A stretch of DNA of 64,000 bases from Voacanga thouarsii (Eukaryota > Streptophyta > Magnoliopsida > Gentianales > Apocynaceae), in NCBI GenBank assembly GCA_026120185.1, contig JANUWF010001052.1:372001-436000 (forward strand), written 5' to 3'. Below the pieces are notes generated by a model. The model did no database searches, had not been told where the DNA came from, and was given only the letters and a program-made list of their open reading frames with translations. Both the position numbers and the translations under genes were made by a program. Below, piece by piece: positions 1 to 11,781 of the stretch (its first letter is position 1; every line of letters begins with the position of its first letter).

Positions 1-912
1 CGTATTTTGCATTTTAAATATTTCCTAATATCACCATAAGGAAATATTGACCCCAAGGACAATGCTGCATTAGCAAAGTCTCCGACCTACAGGTGAAATG
101 ACTAAAATACCCCTCTACACATCGCCGTACATTTAGAGAGGAAAAAGTGTACTAACACCCCTCTAAATGACATCTATCATCCTTAGGCTTCTAGTCCAAT
201 GATCCACGACTTCCTGGAGTGTTTCCGCTTTCCAAGGGAGCTATTCTAAAGCAAACATACAAGTCATGTTTTCCAGGGCCCTGGACATTTTAGACCATTC
301 GGACAACCACAAGGGGCGATATAGTGTAGAAACTATTTTGTACAAGTCATGTCTTAACTAACTAGTCACGCATACCCAACGTGCAAGTATATTGGCCCTA
401 CGATAGAACCTCAACTATAACAAATCAAAATATATGCTTCTAGCTTCGCCAAACCACCAACTCATACTCAAGCCGTAGAGTACTAGTCCACGCTGTAGCG
501 GTAGTAGTCTAGGTTTCTATCATATAGTACTTTTAGAAACCACTACTACAGGTCATGTCCTACGTATTTGAAATACGCTTATGTTATGAAGTGAGTGGAC
601 TACTCACTGGCTAAAGGTAAGCCATTCCCCATTTGGAATTCATAACATAATAACCTAAGTATGATGAGGTTCCCAGTCTCATCAATAGGTTAAGAACAAA
701 TGTTTATGTGTTAAATAACCCGTGATCCATACCTTACTGTGAAAGACCACCATTCACATGGATCACTTATTTAAACACAATGGGTCTGCTCCAAACGAAA
801 ATTGTGCACAAACAAAAAGTAAATTCACAAACAATTTCTAAAAATAAATTCTTTTATTAAAATATTCGATTTTACATCAGAAACCTAGTCTAAGAGGGCA
901 TACAATCCAACA
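1..912 (-). repeat. 3' LTR of the copia element (partial)
   Basis: On the minus strand it begins TGTTGGATTG directly after the polypurine tract, and it runs off the left window edge. It aligns with 9294-10203 at roughly 96 percent identity by eye, with two or three single-base or two-base indels. Most differences are transitions. Confidence 0.93.
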
Positions 913-927
913 ATCTCCCACTTGCAC
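913..927 (-). other. Polypurine tract of the copia element
   Basis: The minus strand reads GTGCAAGTGGGAGAT immediately before the LTR start TGTTGG. A purine-rich AAGTGGGAGAT tract next to the 3' LTR is the usual plus-strand priming site of plant copia elements. Confidence 0.8.
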
Positions 928-934
928 TCTAAGA

Positions 935-2241
935 CTAGGTAAGTCCATAGGTGCCCACCCCTATGGCGTCTAAGTGTCTCTTGAAGACTCTCTCAGCCAA
1001 AGGCTTGGTGAATGGATCTGCTAGATTGTTTTCTGAGGTAATATGTTCCACCACGACTTCCCGTCTCTGGATGAAATCTCGGATTAGGTGGTACTTCCTC
1101 TCGATGTGTTTCCCCTTCTTGTGGTTCCGAGGTTCCTTAGATTGCGATACTGCTCCAGTGTTGTCACAATGCATCACAATCGGCCTGTCCATATGTGGTA
1201 CGACTCCAAGTTCTGAAAGAAACTTTCGGAGCTAGACTGCTTCCTTGGATGCCTCCGAAGCTGCCATATACTCAGCTTCCATGGTTGAATCAGCAATACA
1301 AGACTGCTTGATATTCCTCCATGAAATTGCTTCTCCAGATAAGGTGAAGACATATCCACTAGTGGAATTTCTCTCATCCTTATCTGCCTGGAAGTCTGAG
1401 TCTGTGTATCCTGTAGGAACCAAATCATCAACCCTGTAAACCAACATATAATCTCTCGTTCCCTTGAGGTACTTGAGAATATGCTTTACAGCTTACCAAT
1501 GAACCTCCCCGGGGTGTGGCTGATATCTGCTAACTAAGCCCTCGGCAAAACAGATATCTGGCCTAGTACACAGTATGGCATGTATGAGACTTCCCACAGC
1601 CGAAGTGTAGGGAATCCTACTCATTCTGTCATTTTCTTCTTGAGACTTAGGACAGTCCTTCGAAGAAAATGACAACCCATGTCTGCAAGGGATTAGAACT
1701 CCCTTGCATGAGTCCATGCTGTACTTAGCCAGCATCTTGTCAATGTATGTTGCTTGGGATAACCCTAACATTCTCTGCTTTCTATTTCTAAGAAGCCTAA
1801 TCCCGAGAATGTAGTTGGCTTCTCCCAAGTCCTTCATACTGAATTGACTAGACAACCAAACCTTTGTAGATAACAATGTCCCTACATCATTTCCAATGAG
1901 TAGAATATCATCCACATACAGGACAAGAAAAACCACATTAATGCCTTCAAGTTTCTTGTACACGCATGGTTCATCTTCGTTTTGAATAAAACCATAAGAC
2001 TTTACAGTTTTATCAAAATGAATGTTCCTTGCTCTCGATGCCTGCTTAAGTCCATAAATGGACTTCTTAAACTTGCAAACCATATGTTCCTGGCCTTCAG
2101 CAATGAAGCCTTCCGGTTGGGACATATAAATGTCTTCGCTAAGATGGCCATTTAAGAATGCCATCTTGACATCCATTTGCCATATCTCGTAGTCATAGTG
2201 ACATGCGATGGCAAGGAGGATGCGGATGGATTTAAGCATGG
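935..2241 (-). pseudogene. copia reverse transcriptase and RNase H (broken)
   Basis: The reverse transcriptase reads from about 2239 downward and includes the DVKMAFLNGHL motif and the catalytic YVDDILL box. RNase H follows, with GYTDSDFQAD, EAEYMAASEA and CDNTGA, and the C-terminal ADPFTKPL signature. It lies in a different frame from the upstream integrase because one base is missing near 2244, where the usual ETFSPVAMLKS is disrupted. Two in-frame stops follow: TAA at 1493-1495, after GEVHW, and TAG at 1232-1234, replacing the Trp of the usual EAVWLRK. The product would have copied and integrated the element; this copy cannot make it. Confidence 0.93.
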
Positions 2242-4011
2242 CTACCGGGAAAAGGTTTCCTCATAGTCGATTCCCTCTTTCTGAGTATACCCTTTTGCCA
2301 CAAGCCTAGCTTTGAAGGTTTCCACCTTCCCATCCGCTCCCCTCTTTCTCTTGTACACCCACTTGCACCCAATGGGTTTTATCCCTTCAGGTGAAGCTAC
2401 AAGATTCCAAACCTGATTGAGGTACATAGACTCAATCTCGGTTTTCATTGCTTCATGCCACAGATTTGCATCGGCATCAGCAATAGCCTCCTCGTATCTA
2501 GTGGGGTCTTGTTCCTGATGGTCAGAAACCAGCTCAAAGGCTTCTCCTGTCCATCTATCCGGAACCCTAGACACTCTCCTACTACGACGAGGCTCCATTT
2601 GCACAGGCACTTGAGGCAGTGCCTCTTCTTGTTCCAGAATCGGGTCAGAAGAAGTTGATTCCATAGATAACTTCTCCTCAAGTTCCAACCTCGTAGAACC
2701 TTTAGTAGAAGTACTTTGATCATCTTCCAAGTATCTAGCATTGGTACTAACTAGCACCTTCTGCTCCTTAGGATGATAAAAGTAATCTCCTTTTGTCCCT
2801 TTTGGATAGCCAACAAAATAGCATAATTCTGATCTTGATTCCAACTTGTCTCCCTTGACCAGTACATAAGTTGGGCATCCCCAAATCCTAAGATGATTTA
2901 GACTTGGCTTACGCCCAGTCCACATCTCATAAGGAGTCCTAGGTACTGACTTGGAAGGCACCAAGTTCAGAATATATGCCGCTGTCTCCAGGGCATATCC
3001 CCAAAAGGACACTGGAAAAGTAGCATAAGACATCATGCTTCGGACCATTTCCATCAATGTCTTGTTCCTTCTCTCAGCTACTCCGTTCTGCTGGGGTGTT
3101 CCCGGTGCAGAGAGTTGGGATACTATCCCATGATGTACCATGTAGTCCTTGAATTTACCTAGGAGGTACTCTCCACCACGATCCGATCGTAGGGTTTTGA
3201 TTAATTTACCTGTCCGATGCTCCACTCCAGCCTTAAACTCCTTGAACTTGTCAAAAGAGTCAGACTTGCGTCTCATCAGGTAAATGTAACCATACGTCAT
3301 ACAATCATCCGTGAAAGTGATGAAGTACTCAAAACCTCCTCTAGCTGGTGTAGACAACGGACCATACACATCAGTGTGAACAAGACTTAACACCTCATTG
3401 GCTCTATCCACCTTTGGTATAAATGACCTTTTGGTCATCTTTCCCATCAGGCAGGATTCACACTGAGGCCAAATTTCCAATCTCAATGAGCCCAAAGGCC
3501 CATCATGGATTAGCCTCTGAATCCTAGTTGAGTTAATATGACCCAACCTTAGATGCCAAAGGTATGAATCATTGATATTGGTCTTTCTCTTCTTAGTTAA
3601 AGGTTCAGACTGAGCGTTATTTGATTGGTTGTTAATAGGGTTTAAAAAGAACAGATTTTCATACATGTGCCCAGTACATAAAATTTCTCCATTTCTACTG
3701 ATAGAAATACCAGAATGGAAAAATACAGAATATCCTTGATTAATAAGTTTTGCAACTGAAATCAAATTCTGACGAAAACCAAGTACATATAAAATATCTT
3801 TCAAGACCACTATCTTATTATAATAAAAAATAAGATCTAGCTCTCCCACTGCAAGGGCCCAGACTTGTGCTCCATTACCCACTCGAAGCCCATGTTCGCC
3901 CTTCTTGAGTCTTCTTATCTTTCTAAACCCCTTCAAGGAGTTACAGATATGATCAGTGGCTCCTAAATCAACAATCCAAGTGGAAGTTGATCATACTATT
4001 GATATGGACTC
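2242..4011 (-). pseudogene. copia protease and integrase (broken)
   Basis: The protease active-site region reads WIVDLGATDHIC, where the family has DSGA. Ser is replaced by Leu through a TCA-to-TTA change, so the protease is probably dead. A TGA stop at 3991-3993 lies just upstream. The GAG-pre-integrase zinc-binding HHCC region follows (HLRLGHIN, then CESCLMGK). The integrase core comes next, with HTDVYGPL, the catalytic TDD region and QQNGVAERRNKTLMEM. The copia-type linker ends in WVYKRKRGADG. A -1 frameshift near 2244 separates it from reverse transcriptase. The frame is the same as gag, as expected for a single copia polyprotein. Confidence 0.93.
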
Positions 4012-4833
4012 TAGATAGAAAACATTACCTGTGGGGTTTTTCTTGGTTTGAAGATCTGGACACTCCTTTTTTCAGTGTCCCTTCTTCCCACATTTGAAGC
4101 ACTTACCCTTTGGTTTGTCCTTGGGCTAGTTCTTGGGCTGGGCTGCTGCATTCCCCTTCTTCCTCTTGAACTTTCTGGGTTTAGGCCCAATTCTTGAGGA
4201 AGAAGCCTTAGCAATCATGGCCTTTGACTGCGGCTTCATGACCTTCTTCGCCATCTGGAGCTTCTTCATCAATTTAGTTAAACTCATGTTCAACTTGTTC
4301 ATGTTATAGTTTAACTTGAACTGAGTGAAGGAGCCCGGTAGAGATTCGAGAACCATGTCCACTTAGCTCTCGGGGTCAATGACAGCCCCTAAAATTTTCG
4401 CCTCCTCGAAAGCAGCAATCATCTTAAGCATATGCTCTCGGACTGATGCTCCCTCAGCCATCTTAGTGTTAACAATAGTTCGAAGAGCCTCCTGCCTTGC
4501 GGACCGGCTCTTGTTCGCGAACATAGTAGCCAATGATTGACTGATGTCATATACAGAAGCCATGTGCTCGTGTTTTGACTGGAGCACATTAGACATGGAG
4601 GCTAGCATATAGCAACGTGCCATTTCGTCAGCCTTCTTCCACGCCTTCTCAGCCTCTTGCTCTTCGGCGGTAGAACCTTCCCCGATAACAGGGCAGGTCT
4701 CGTAAAGGACATACTTATACTTCTCAGTTGTGAGTATTATGTCCAGGTTCCTTTTCCAGTCCACATAGTTTGGACCCGTTAACTTATTCTCCCTGAGAAT
4801 GATGGCCAATGGACTAAAAGAACCTCCCACCAT
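4012..4833 (-). pseudogene. copia gag with zinc knuckle (broken)
   Basis: The start is MVGGSFSPL at 4833. The N-terminal half is a UBN2-type retrotransposon gag domain (LTGPNYVDWKRNLDIIL). Near 4100-4060 there is one CX2CX4HX4C zinc knuckle (CFKCGKKGH then KKEC). Three in-frame stops interrupt it: TAA at 4363-4365, TAG at 4126-4128, and TGA at 4072-4074 inside the knuckle. The last replaces the residue after the His and is consistent with TGG to TGA. Gag would form the virus-like particle that packages the element RNA. Confidence 0.9.
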
Positions 4834-7800
4834 TTCTGAAAATCGAAAAATAAAAAAAAAGAATTAAGTTTGTGAAAACAAAATAAAATTTGTGCACTGA
4901 AAAAAAAAATTGGCTCTTAGGAAAATTGACATAGCTTCTTGGGAAAATTAACAGTTTCCTAAGCTAAATAAATTAACCAATACAAATTAATTTCCCTTCT
5001 AGGTAATGATCTAGAGGATAACTCCATCGTAGGATGGCCGTTTCCTCTCATTTCCTATGGACATACTGTTAGAATTCGTAGACTCCTAAACGCAGAAAAC
5101 ATCCACGAATCCCTCCCGAGGACCCAAGTAAACGATTAAGAAGATCTAAGGTTTAAGAATTACATCTAGTTGCTGTAATCGAAATCCTTCGATTCTGATT
5201 GCGCTGTTGTTCGTTCAACCCGAACAATCACCAGACGCTGCAGTATGCGAACGTCCTCTATCGGATACACACCGCGAACTCACTCGATATCCAGGGAGTG
5301 CTAACGCCTAGGGTTTGAGAGGTTTTTTTTTTTCTCTTCTGGTAGAGAATGGCACGAATGTTCTCAACCAAAAATCGGACCATTGAAAAGACGGCTAAAG
5401 TTTTCTTAAAAACCCCCGAACCTCTTAGAGTCCAACCCTAATAATATCTTATCATATTCTAATTTAAATTCAAATTAAATTAAAACTGATATGATAAGAT
5501 TCTGCCATTATCTCGGTAATTTAACTAATTAATTTACCGAGTCAGATTCTTAAAATCTGGACATCATCCAGATACATCGAATGTGGACATATTTCCAGAT
5601 TCATTATATCTGGTAAATTTTCCTAAGTACGATTAACTTAGACATATTTCTAGATTCATCGAATCTGGTCACCAGAAAAATAACCTAACAAGTTCGCTTA
5701 TTGTGTGACCATATAGGTTCATTTAACACCGACAGTGGGCCTAAATCATATTTAAATGGCCCACAAGTTATAAGCGGTTTCTAGCAAAATATTATAACTG
5801 TCCAGGTTAAATGAAGATCGGTGATCTCTTTGAACCAAACCATAATTTTATATTTAGTCCTTTTGTTACACGATATCCAGATTAAGCATAAGGCACGGAG
5901 CATGTCATCCTTATTAAGCTTAATCAATTATTTCTTGATTTTATAGTAGACTGTTCAAACAAATGATATCAATATCTTAAATTGATATATTTGAGCACGG
6001 CCATACATTTTTAACAGTCTAACTTATCAAGGGGCCCATGGATATCTCTCCCATAATTGAGAGGGACAAATTCCTTCACAATCAATCATATTCCTCTCCT
6101 TGATTTATTCTATATCCAACAGTAGTCTAATTTATTATCTGGTTAAAGACAACTTTAGACAATGTCAAAATATAGAATTTATCAAGTAGGAAACTATGAT
6201 GAATTTAGGTCGAAGGACTTTCAATATTATTATGGCTAAAAAGTACTTATGACATATTCCATGAAGTACTCTCACAGTGAGTCATGTCCAATACAATGTT
6301 CTCTAACATTTATTTATGTCTTGACTCGATATCACAAATATCCATGGCCAGTAAAACATAGTCATCAAGTCACAAACGCACTAATCTTAATTTATTATTA
6401 TTCCAATAATAATAATCGATCAGGGACAGTTTTAGAATAGTCATTGTATTCATTTTAGGGTTTTACTATCAAGTCACGTACTTGATGACCACAAAACAAA
6501 ACTCACTATTCATGGAAAGGAAAGCCCCATACTATTATATAAAACATAATGACAATAGTATAAGTACAAATTGACTCTAGGGCATATCCCCAACACATAC
6601 CTCGCACTATAACCTCCAACGTGGGCTGACCGATTATAGTACGTGCTCCGGGTTATTAATTACATCCTTCCATTAAACCTAGACCCTTGTGGTATCCCAT
6701 CCTATACGGGTTCACTCCTAGGTGACGTGAGGGGACCCACGATCTCTAATGAGGACCGTAATGGAAGCCGTGGGGCCGTTGGAACTCCTTTCCCACTTAG
6801 TCTTTTAAAATAAAGGGTTCTCTGGGAAAAATATCCTTTTAAAATTTCCATTAAGTTTTTCTTAACTCAAAAATAAAATATCCAAGTCCATTAAAATCTC
6901 TATGTCAAGGCTTATATCCTTTGAGAGATTTTTCCATGGACTAATTTTATTTAAGTTAAAACTTAATGATTTCAAAATTTTTCCAATTAAAACTTTCTAG
7001 AGACTTTGGTTTCAAGTTTATTTGACAAAATCATTTTTCTAGTCCAAAACAAAACAAAATGGCTCTCCATTTTAATTTACAAAAATATCTAAATCCAATA
7101 TATTTTTTAGGTCAAGGATTAAATCCTTTGAGAAAATATTCAAGGATTAATTTTTGTACAAATTAAAATAACCATTTAATTTTTGAAAAAAAATATTTTT
7201 CTTGTCAAAAATGTTCCCAAAGACTTTGGTCTTTGAGAAAAGGCACACATAGGTACATAAAAAAATAGCATGCTCAAAACAATAAATGTTTTCGTGCTTT
7301 TCTATTTTTTTTAAACCTAAGTGCTCAAATAATAGAATTAAACATATTAATTAATTAATTAATTATCTTGTTTAATCCTAAAATTCCTTACTAATATTTT
7401 TCATGCAAATATATTTCAAGAATATAAAATATTATAAAAATATTAACTTCGCCTGGTATATGACCTAAAACGAAAAAGGAAAAAAATTTAAAAAAATTGC
7501 AAAAAAAAAAAAAAGTTGGCGGTCCACTGCACCGGCCGCACCGGATCCGCGCCTCACATGGCCTGCGGTCCACTGCAGCCACAGTGCACCGCGCGCACCA
7601 GATCACACTCCAGCCGCAACCCGTGGAGCAGCCCAGACCCGCGACCCGCGCCCACTTCCTCTCTGCAAGAGACTCGCACTTCGACCCGTTACTGCGCGCG
7701 AATTGCAATTACATCGCGCAAACGACTCAAAATCACTGGCAATTGGCTCGGCTTCGCAGCTCCACAAACGCGGCTCCTCTCACAGAATTTGCGGCACGGC

Positions 7801-8148
7801 TCGGCTCCAACGGCGGCTTATGAACAATGCTTCCTTCTTCGTTTTTTTTCTCGTTCGTGCGCGATTTGCAAAGGCTTCTTTCGATTCTTGCTTATTGCTT
7901 TGGCTTCTTTGGACATTTTTACTTACAAAAACTCATCCAAAACAAAACCACAACTGCCTATACCCATTAAAATTGGGTTTACACGATCAAACTTCAAAGC
8001 CAAAAAAATTTTACAGTGATGCCTATGCTTTAACGATGAAGCTCACAGAGATCCTATCCCATACCAAAACAGCGAAGGATCACAGGTATAATCATCTTCT
8101 CCATTTTTATTAACTACCATGCTCCCTATATTGATCATAGAACCATAG
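4834..8148 (-). other. Untranslated leader of the copia element
   Basis: This non-coding stretch lies between the primer-binding site and gag. It is about 3.3 kb long, or about 1.8 kb without the solo LTR inserted in it. A GC-rich section at 7515-7830 gives several open frames, but none resembles a known protein, so I do not call them genes. The rest is AT-rich and featureless to my eye. Confidence 0.75.
5067..6595 (-). mobile_element. Solo LTR of a second copia-type family
   Basis: A 1529-bp segment starts TGTTAGAATTC and ends ATATCCCCAACA, so both edges are TG...CA. It is flanked on both sides by the 5-bp target duplication CATAC (5062-5066 and 6596-6600). On the minus strand it begins TGTTGGGGATATGCCCTAGA, a typical start for plant copia LTRs. 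No internal region or second LTR is present, so it is most simply a solo LTR left by unequal recombination. It does not match the LTRs of the host element. Confidence 0.88.
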
Positions 8149-8160
8149 TCTCTGATACCA
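8149..8160 (-). other. Primer-binding site (initiator tRNA-Met)
   Basis: The minus strand reads TGGTATCAGAGA, matching the first 11 bases complementary to the 3' end of initiator methionine tRNA. It lies three bases inside the LTR edge at 8164. This is where reverse transcription would begin. Confidence 0.85.
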
Positions 8161-8163
8161 CAT

Positions 8164-10203
8164 TGAGGGGACGAAAAACAGGGGAGCCATGCATCCACGG
8201 GAAAAAATTAGAGAAAAAAAACCGCAAGCCTTAAAGGCCGCACGGAAGCGTGAAGATCATACATTTGCGCTCCTTAACCCTTCTAGGTTGAGTATGAGTG
8301 GATTGAATGACTGGAATCGCTTCGCTTTACCCACTCAAAGAAGCTTCCGGTTGAACACTCGCTAGGCTCCTACTTCGCCTTGTTTGCACGAACGCCAAGC
8401 CTTTCAGCTCTCGGAATATTCCTTTGCCCAACCTCTAGTCGGTGAACACAATGGTGAAGAGGGACAGTTTCAAATCTCCTTGATTCTCTTGCTATTGATT
8501 AGCAAAGAAACAAGAAGAACTCAAGAGAATAGAAGGAGACGTCTGAGAGAGAGAGGAAGCTGCGTGAGTTTCTTAGCCTTAGGAGATTAGGGTTTTCTTT
8601 TTCCCAGAGACTTGTTTATTGGTTAGCCAAAACTAGGTCTCTCATAATCTGATAAACATATCCCCGGGATATCATATTTCAAACACCCGGATGTTATCCT
8701 GAGAATCAGTTTGGCCTAACCCTAAACTCTTCTTAACCGTATCTGGGAAAAACCCTAAGGTCCAAGCTATTGGGCCAAAATAATATTTATTATTTCTCTT
8801 GGACCCAAAAAGTCCAAAATAATAAACATTAATTATTTATTTCCTGGGCTTATATAAATAACCTAATAAATAATTAATGAGCCCAAATGAACCATAATAA
8901 TTAATCTTTAATTATTTATTTCTTGGGCCTACATAAATAACCTAATAAATAATTAAACATTAATTATTTCCCCTAGTTTAAGCCCAAGTTAATTTCTTAA
9001 TTATTCATACTGGACCTAGGCCCTGAATAATTAATTAACCAAATAAACTAGATAATTAATTTCTCTCAACTCTTATTTTATTTATTTATTTATTTATTTA
9101 TTTTATTCCAGTCTAATAATAAATTAGACTTCCTGAATAAAATCAAATAAAATAAAATAAAACAGAATCCTCTTGAACTGAGACCAATTCCTCAACACAA
9201 AATTAGTTAGGACTTACGGGCTATTCCGACGACCAAAAAGACACATCGCCTTGGCTGCTAAAATGACCAAAATACCCCTACTATATAAATAGCCGTATTT
9301 TGCATTTTAAATATTTTCTAATATCACCATAAGGAAATATTGACCCCAAGGACAATGCTGCATTAGCAAAGTCTCCGACCTACAGGTAAAATGACTAAAA
9401 TACCCCTCTACACATCGCCGTACATTTAGAGAGGAAGAAGTGTACTAACACCCCTCTAAATGACATCTACCATCCTTAGGCTTCTAGTCCAATGATCCAC
9501 GACTTCCTGGAGTGTTTCCGCTTTCCAATGGAGCTACCCTAAAGCAAACATACAAGTCATGTTTCCCAGGGCCCTGGACATTTTAGACTATTCGGACAAC
9601 CACAAGGGGCGATATAGTACAGAAACTATCTTGTACAAGTCTGTCTTAACTAACTAGTCACACATACCCAACATGCAAGTATATTGGCCCTACGATAGAA
9701 CCTCAACTATAACAAATCAAAGTATATGCTTCTAGCTTCGCCCAACCACCAACTCATACTCAAGTCGTAGAGTACTAGTCCACGCTGTAGCGGTAGTAGT
9801 CTAGGTTTCTATCATATAGTACTTTTAGAAACCACTACTACAGGTCATGTCCTACGTATTCGAAATACGCTTATGTTATGAAGTGAGTGGACAACTCACT
9901 GGCTAAAGGTAAGCCATTCCCCATTTGGAATTCATAACATAATAACCTAAACATGATGAGGTTCTCAGTCTCATCAATAGGTTAAGAACAAATGTTTATT
10001 TGTTAAATAACCCGTGATCCATACCTTACTGTGAAAGACCACCATTCAATGGATCACTTATTTAAACACAATGGGTCTATTCCAAACGAAAATTGTGCAC
10101 AAACAAAAAGTAAATTCATAAATAATTTCTGAAAATAAATTCTTTTATTAAAATATTCGATTTTACATCAGAAACCTAGTCTAAGAGAACATATAATCCA
10201 ACA
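8164..10203 (-). repeat. 5' LTR of the copia element (complete)
   Basis: The plus strand starts TGAGGGGACG at 8164 and ends ATCCAACA at 10203, giving a 2040-bp LTR with TG...CA edges. The inner edge is fixed by the primer-binding site and the outer edge by homology to the end of the left LTR at 912. Only the outer 910 bp can be compared with the other LTR in this window. Confidence 0.88.
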
Positions 10204-11781
10204 GTCTTATCCAACGTGGTTGTTTCCATGTTCTAAACCTGTGTTATGTCACGAATTGCATTCACTTTTTGCCAAGACTGGCCTCCTACAAATCTATATG
10301 TGCCTTTTTTGTTTGTGCTGCTTATGAAGCTTCCTGCGGTGTGGTCTCATCGCCACAAATAGTTTTGTCAGTTTCATGTATGACTGGATTTTGGAAATGC
10401 AATCCAAGCACTAGTTCTTTCTTGTTTTATTATGTTTTTGTGCTTTTATCAAATCCCTACAGTGTAATGAGTTCCAATTATTATATTTTACAGTCCAGAC
10501 TTGATGGTGTTTCTACAAAAAAAAAAAAAAAACTGTAGTAGTGTCCGGTTTTGGTACGTATTTAATTTATATATACGTATTAGGTATGTAGCAGTGGGTA
10601 ATGTCAAAAATAAAAATTTTAATTGATTCTGTAAAATTTTTCAGGTAAGGTCAAGGAAGGGAGAATTGAGAGGTGGGGCGGAGGTTGTTCCTATTACGCT
10701 TGAACAGGTGAGATTCTTAAGTATCTTTCTCTTTGCTATTCAATTTTGCTATAAAGTGCTCAACTTTTTATCTTCTAATATTGGCTGCCAATGGTTCACA
10801 AAAATGCATGTGAGATTGTTCTTACTAATAAATCCAAGTATTCGGTGTTATTTGACTAGTGTGCAATGCTTTTTGTTGATTTTGACTGACTAAAATTTGA
10901 ATAATCTCTGGAATAGAAGGGGTGGCTGGTCCAGACTTGTCATACCTTATTATTTAATTGTTGGGCAACAAAATACATTTGCATCACATATCTTGCATAG
11001 AAATGTTGAATCTTTTGGATTGATGTTGCATCGTTTTCTGTTTTTGAATGGAATGAGAACTTAATTTAATATAAAAAAATATCAAAAGGATTTTAAACTG
11101 ACTTTAGTTTGTCCTAATTCAAGGGACCTTCCGTTCTAGTTTTGTTGTTGAAAATGGAGTAGTAAAACATGGGAAGTTCTTTATCCTACCAAGTCTCAGC
11201 TTCAATTCTTGACCCATTACAAAATTCCTTTATTTATTATCTGTTTACTACTAAGAAGATGTCAACCTTGCTAATTATTTCCATTCAATCTTATTAATGA
11301 ATCTTGCAATTTTAGAACTTTGTCCGAGATCTTTTTGCCCATCTTTTTTAAATGAAAAGCACTGCAAAGTTATACCCGAGGTTTGCCTTGTATAGCAGTA
11401 GAAAGCACTGAATTCAAAGGACTTCGTCAACTTAAGTCAAAGCCGAGCTTGAGAAAGTAGCAAGCCATCCCACGGTGCAATAAATACTTAATAAAAAAAT
11501 TCATTAAAAAAATTCAGTTGAAAATCAAAGTAAGTTAAAATGTTTTATGTGATCTTCTATCCATTTATGTAAAAAGGGTAAAGCCCATTTTACTGTGTTT
11601 ATTAGTGTGTTTCTTTGTGTGTTTATGCATGAATATTTTGGAAATTAGTTACAATATTTCTAAGTATCTTAAAATTATTGTCATGTTTGAAAACTAGTTT
11701 AATGTTTCCTGTTAAACTACTAAACTTATGGCTACGAAATTTATAAATCATGATCAAATAGGTGGCTTATAGTCTATTAAA
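10204..11781. other. Non-coding stretch between copia LTR and CACTA transposase
   Basis: AT-rich sequence with no long open frame. It carries no CACTA terminus and none of the sub-terminal motifs of the outer CACTA element, which should begin upstream of its gene. It may be 5' intron or leader of that element, or host DNA. One exon-like segment (10645-10707) is listed separately. Confidence 0.5.
10645..10707 (+). other. Possible orphan 63-bp exon
   Basis: A pyrimidine-rich acceptor ending in TTTTTCAG precedes it and a GTGAGA donor follows. The enclosed 63 bases are exactly 21 codons and open in one frame (starts VRSRKGELRG). It is more GC-rich than its surroundings. I do not recognise the family. 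It could be a captured gene fragment in the CACTA element or chance. Confidence 0.2.

Larger units (their letters stand above)
1..10203 (-). mobile_element. Ty1/copia LTR retrotransposon (left end truncated by window)
   Basis: A complete internal region lies between two LTR copies. Positions 1-912 match 9294-10203 over their whole length, with about 30-35 substitutions by eye. On the minus strand the order is 5' LTR (8164-10203), primer-binding site, long leader, gag, protease, integrase, reverse transcriptase, RNase H, polypurine tract and 3' LTR (912 down past 1). The order integrase before reverse transcriptase defines the copia superfamily. The long LTR suggests an Angela/Tork-like lineage, which is inference. 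The coding region has six in-frame stops and one frameshift, so this copy is not autonomous. The target duplication cannot be checked because the left end is outside the window. A solo LTR of another family is inserted in the leader. Confidence 0.95.

Noticed and set aside
7391..8113. Overlapping open frames in the GC-rich part of the copia leader
   Set aside because: GC-rich DNA has few stops by chance. Three frames on two strands are open at once and none has a domain.
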